Assembly: GCA_030562195.1 (NCBI GenBank)
Contig: CM060202.1
Coordinates: 4,030,001-4,094,000 of the forward strand
DNA: 64,000 nt
DNA from: Nipponacmea schrenckii
Taxonomy: Eukaryota; Mollusca; Gastropoda; Lottiidae
Direction: 5' to 3'
The notes beneath the pieces were generated by a model. That model worked only from the letters and a program-made list of their open reading frames with translations, did no database searches and was not told where the DNA came from. The position numbers were made by a program, and so were the translations under genes. This document shows positions 58,701 through 64,000 of the stretch, piece after piece; within the stretch, counting starts at the first letter, position 1, and the number at the start of each line of letters is the position of its first letter.

Positions 58701-60631
58701 GGAGGCATTTATAGTCGTTAGATCTGCTTCAGTGGTACGATAAAAACAGCTAAAGGATAGTTGGTCTATTGCAACAATTTCCAACTTGATCTATCAATCC
58801 AATAGTGTTGATGTTCCCTTTTCCGTTGCTTAATTTACTAGAGTTTACCCCATGCTGCAGACATTATGTTTCGGGTATAAGGGCAGAAGGTTTAAGATTA
58901 AGAAGTTAGATTTCTATTGTAAGCTAACAAATCAGTATCACTCTTTCCATAGAGCAGATAATAAGTCTGTCTGATTCAATCGGATGCCATAATTCCTTGG
59001 AAAGGGTTTTATGTCCTAATTCTTTAAAATATAAACCCGTTGCGAAAATTCATACATATCCTATTTAAATTTGATATTAGGAAGACCAGTACAAAGAAGA
59101 TTGATAAAAGATTATGTTCATTTTCGCACTTAGCGAAAAAAACTCATATCATATCCTATCATTTTCACCTAGTGGCCTTTTTTTCTGAAATAAAGGTTAT
59201 CTCCTCTATATGTTATATCCAGCCCATTTTCAGAAATTTAAAAATTGTTTCTCATAACAAAGTCTAGACAAATTCTTTTTTGAATTTGAGTAATGGCATA
59301 GTAAGCTAGCTAATCGGGTCTGATAACTACAAAGACAGTTTTGATTCACTGTTTTTTGGGGAGAGAGATGGGGACTTCATCTGGACTACATCTAGTTTGT
59401 GCTTTGTCATTTAAGCTGAAATCGGTTCGTGGTTATCTGTAGTTTGTAGTGGCTATTTAAAGCTTTTTATAGTTGGCTCTTGGATTGTTACCAAAGCTGA
59501 ACTTCGGTCGTAGTATTCAATCTAAACTCAATATCTGTTTTGTATAATTGAAGCCTACATCTTGTCCAATGTTTGATAGTTCCTTTCCAAAGCTTTTTTA
59601 AAGAAAATTTTGTTACGGAAGCTGAATCTGGTTCGTGAATCAATTTTTAACGATTTATGTAATTTACCACTGGACCATGTCGATGAGGCTGATGGTCTGT
59701 TTGATGGACCTTTTGGGTCTGGTAGACAATCAAACGTACATTGATAGTTCTCTCAAATTAATATCATTACAAGAAATAAACTAGTTTGCTCACGTCTGGC
59801 TTTTTGTTATTACTCATAACACACGGCACTTAAACTCTGTTTCATCTTTCATATTTTATTTAATGGGGCTATCGGGTAATTTTTCTGAAAATCATAAAAT
59901 TTGAACAATTTAAACCGGACGAATGCATTGAGCTGTGATTCCACAGACAGAACAATATTAAATCAAGATATTAAAACCTATGAGTATGAATGCTAAAATA
60001 TACATTGGATTGTTGTAAGGGTTTCTCTAAAATGTATTTTACAGATCTATAAGATCATGGCAACGGGTTCATTTTTTTTCATTTTTTGTAGACATCAAAA
60101 CGTTACTTGCCATACAAACGAGGTCATCTCAATAAGACACAGTTTGTCATAGAATCATTTTAAAATAGATTTTGCCAGTTATTCATAAGTTAGTCACTGG
60201 GTATCAATGTCAGTTAATTCCTTTATATCGTTATGTCAGTGATTCACTTATCCTTATGTCAATTCATTATATATAGAGTATCGCAAACGAGTGCTTATGT
60301 CATATGAAATTTATTAAATGAGTTAAGATTAAATATTACCCGAGCCTTTGCTTTTTTATCACACAGCTATCGATACACGAATATTCTGTTTATTTTCCAT
60401 GTTTGAAAAAACAATATTTTTTTATTTCACATGGATATCGCGTTCATATGATGGAAGATTGACAATGGCATGCCCTTTAACATAAATTTTATCCGAGTCG
60501 CCAACAAGAAACGACACCATTGTTTTTATGAGAAAGTTGCGCACGAATACATTATTTACATTTAACCTAATTTGCATAGTTATGAACCTGTGCTACTGTG
60601 TGATATCTTATTGTGTGATAAATGCTATTTA
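55771..60631. other. Gene-free stretch
   Basis: No gene, RNA or repeat was recognised over 4.9 kb of AT-rich DNA. Confidence 0.4.
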
Positions 60632-60785
60632 ATCACTACCAAATTACTATATGTTAGATATTCACTACCCAATTAATATATTTAATTTATCTGAGGTTTT
60701 CACTACCGAATTACTATATATTATGTCAGTTTCCATGCCAATTTATCTCGGGTATTTACTGTCTAATTACTATATGTCAGGTTTC
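60632..60785 (+). repeat. Degenerate ~35-60 bp tandem repeat
   Basis: CACTACCAAATTACTATATG, CACTACCCAATTAATATATT, CACTACCGAATTACTATATA and ACTGTCTAATTACTATATG follow one another with intervening ATCTGAGG / ATCTCGGG-like stretches. Confidence 0.65.
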
Positions 60786-63700
60786 CTAGTTGTATATTAT
60801 ATTTGAAAATGTGTTAACGTTTTAGATTATTCCAGTCTAGTTGTAATTCGGGGCCTTGAGTCATTCTACATTCATCTTGTAATTAGAAGTAATTAAGAAT
60901 GATTTAGCTTATAGTCTGTCTACACGCAATCTATTCAAATATCTAGGGTTTCGGAAACTTATAACAGTTATAATTGTTGAAATGTCTTAGAACTTTTATT
61001 CATGAGCACAATCTTGTAGGTTAATTTGTTGTGAAGCAATTTTGTAGGAGTTATGTCTGAAGCGCGTAGATGTTGTGTGTGTCGTTATTTGTCGATTTTG
61101 ATTTTTAGATTTCTAACTTGCGTAACAACCAATTCAATATGCAAGGAAATGCGGATTAACCCAAAGTGCAATGAAATCTTGAACTCATTATCACAGATGA
61201 GTTGGGAATGACAAAGATTTCTGCAAGAAAAGTGTTTCTTGATAAAGCGTCAGATTCCCTACTATGTTGTAGCCCAAAATGAATACTAGTACTAGTCGGT
61301 TGCAAACTAATGTTGAAGTCAACAACTTTATTAAGTACTGTTTAAGCCTTCTCTCGATCGACATCCAAGCCTTGAAGTGAGAACGCCCTTCTCTTGTCAT
61401 TTTGAATTAAACCTCGGTTTAAATTCAGTTTAATTACATTATACTTTTAGTTTACATCTTTACATTATAATGCAGCGGAGCTAATTGAATACATATGGGT
61501 ACATATTGGAATACACAAGACAGATCTACAGTATATATCTAGATACCAAATTAAAAAATATCAGATATAATAAAGAAAATCACCAAACCTGTTTTCAATT
61601 GATATAGAACCACTTTGTCATTTATTTGAAAGAGTTCGTCAAGCTTTATTTGCGCTTCAATATAAGTTTACATGAAATTATAAAATGGAAAAGAATACAA
61701 ACAAATCAAATTGAATCCCATATAATCTTTTCCTGACGTAAGAATGTGTTCAACAACTGAAAATCCCATTTAAACTAACTTAAAGAAAGTTAATCTTGTT
61801 TATCCGTTATTGATTTAAATAAATGAGTTTGCAGACACATCAAAAAGACTAGATGCTGGATATTCAAACGATTCATTTGTTGTGAACTGTCCAAAGGACA
61901 TTACAAATTTCCAAACCATCATCAGGACGTTAAAATCTTCAAAAACATGTATACAAGACGCCGAATGGCTTTGCTGTATAAATTACCAGTTTTAAACTTA
62001 TTGTCATAATCGGTAAATTACACTTTACCAATAACATTTCAAAAACTGTTGTCCTGATTCGGACAACAGTCTTTAGTCTATAGTCAACTTCATAGTTAAT
62101 TATGTATATGCAATGCCACCGTTAAAAATACTGTGTCATGTAACACGCATTAAATATTTTAGATTTTTTAGATTTTGAGTTGACAATACCAAAGTGAATT
62201 CAGAAGGAAAGTGGGACAGTCAATTAGTAAGTATTCTGATTGTAGCCAAAAGATTCTTTAATAGTTATAAACCTTATTTGTTTACGCCTACCTGGGTATA
62301 CCATCTTTACGACCATGTTGACTAACCAAGAATTCGAACATAAATCGCAGAATCACATGAGATGAAGTTAAAGAATTCTTGTTACCTACCTAAGAACAAA
62401 GAACGTTCTTGACCTTATATAAATACAATTTCAAAATTACTAGGATTCAACTATTTCATAATTTTCATGTCACGATAATAATAGATCACATTACGCATAA
62501 TCTTGTTGTTGAAAAATATACAATACTTAATATAGCTGAAATCAATAGCCGTGTCATGACTCCAGACACGCCAAACAATGACTTCAAAACCAACATCAGG
62601 TAAATCTGTCATCTTCTCATTTACTTAGGATTGAGCAATAACCTAAAGCCTAGCTAACGTCGCCTTTAGGACGAGACAAAACTAAATTAAGTTGAAAAAT
62701 CGGCGACTGATTAATTGCAACTGAAGGTCGACATAAGCGCTATTTCGACAGTTTATTTTAATATATCCGAAGGAAATACATATTGAATTGAGGCGACAAA
62801 AACACATGGTATTGTGAAAATGGAGCGTGTCCAAAATTAGTAGTCGACCTACAGCGAAATTGCGCTCTTAGACCGCGATCAACAATATGCAGCAAGTTGC
62901 AAACTTTCTCGACGTGATAACATATGTTGAAAGTTCCAACCTGTTGCCGTCAGTTTTTCCGTAGCACAGGTCGACTTAAGCTTAGTATCCCTATTGAAGA
63001 ATCCATACAGCTTATATCGTTTACTTAGAAGGTCGATGGAGAATACTTCATGCATATGATAAGCTCTGACAGAGCACATTATCTCGGTACAAACATATAT
63101 GTTTTCATGATATGAAATTTATGTGTATACCGTCAGAAATATATCTACATGACTATCTCTGTCACGTCTACGATCGTAACCATACTCAATGTCCTTTCTA
63201 GGGTCTATTTTACAGCATACAAACACCACATTTAACGATAAACAAATAAATTAGCATGAAATTCGACTTCAAAGTGCAAATGTCTATTTTGATTTACAAT
63301 GCCAAGCCTCAGACAGTTATTTGAATACAATGACGAATTGAATGAAATAACCTCTGTTGACCTTTTCGAGTAATTTCCAATTATCCCTTTTTATTTTAAG
63401 GCGACCTGGAATCGTTAATGACACAGACGGTATAAAACAAGAATCAAATTAAAAAGTATCTTTACATAGAACATTTACATGTAAATCGCCAAAAGTCAAA
63501 GTTTTATAGCTGATACATTTGTTAAGATTTTGTCTTGTAATAAAGGTGTGTTTTGTCATGAGCTGCTTATCAGCTGGCTAATCTAATTAAGTTTGGAAGC
63601 ACGAGCAAGATGTGACCAGATCCCAGAGGTTCGTTCATATTTATCTTCATTGCTGTCAACACCATCAAACCAGCTATTTTGTACTACTTGGTATCGCTAT

Positions 63701-64000
63701 GGTGTGACAATTTAGAGAGATGAAGCGAAATGAAACATTGAAAAAATATCGGAAGCATAGCCAATCTTTACTGGTTTTAACAAATTGAAAATATATATCT
63801 GGATTAGTTCTATGATCAATCAATTAATATTCAGGTGCAATATGATCCTTTAGAGGTCTTGTGGCATCTTGACCATTGTTGATTTTGACTTACTTTATGA
63901 ACATCATGAAAGACTTTGAATAGTTGATATTTGCAGCTGGATGAAAAAGGCAAGTTTCCATATGGTGATAGAATTCTATCTTAAAAATAACCCCAGCATG
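60786..64000. other. Gene-free stretch to window end
   Basis: No gene, RNA or repeat was recognised over 3.2 kb. Confidence 0.4.

Overview
The window looks like nuclear DNA of a bivalve mollusc. It is AT-rich, its genes are split by GT-AG introns, and it carries repeats typical of bivalves: elements of the Pearl / CvE / MgE type with ~145-162 bp tandem cores, an ACGG-type microsatellite and ends reading like TACGCCCAC / GTGGGCGTATA. The gene products themselves resemble the small cysteine-rich oyster protease inhibitors cvSI-1/cvSI-2 (MEROPS I84). Species cannot be fixed from sequence reading alone.

Genes are dense only in the first 22 kb. Positions 1-14.9 kb hold a cluster of five secreted cysteine-rich genes built from one six-cysteine module (C-x5-7-C-x1or5-C-x7-C-x4-C-x-C). 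Two lie on the minus strand (1-1715, running off the window; 2600-5619). Each has a signal-peptide exon, a 27-nt micro-exon and one large exon encoding at least six modules joined by histidine-rich linkers, in 162- or 165-bp near-identical repeats. Three lie on the plus strand (6660-7642, 9992-11102, 12565-14830). These have three exons and three modules, and a conserved Gly-Lys-Arg between modules 1 and 2. The two groups are transcribed divergently from about 5.6-6.7 kb. All introns found are phase 1. Four of the five genes carry a related CCAAAGTA-type box upstream of the TATA box. Mobile elements and tandem repeats sit in their introns and spacers.

From 14.9 to 16 kb there is a DNA-transposon-like unit with inverted ends, a coding remnant and a perfect 36-bp palindrome beside it. 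Two intronless, head-to-head paralogs follow: a secreted PAN-EGF-CCP-GON protein (17243-18445, minus) and a shorter copy without the GON domain (21301-21870, plus).

The remaining 42 kb (22-64 kb) is mostly gene-poor AT-rich DNA. It holds three copies of a ~465-bp element with TGGACTC ends (one pair inside a ~0.9 kb duplication), a large hairpin at 27.1 kb, a degraded GIY-YIG (Penelope-like) retroelement tail near 44.2 kb, several minisatellites and tandem duplications, and two plausible isolated exons on the minus strand (28.9 kb and 34.6 kb). I found no rRNA, convincing tRNA, CRISPR or prokaryotic features. The five inhibitor-like genes probably act outside the cell as protease inhibitors and/or metal-binding proteins; that role is inferred from family resemblance and composition only.
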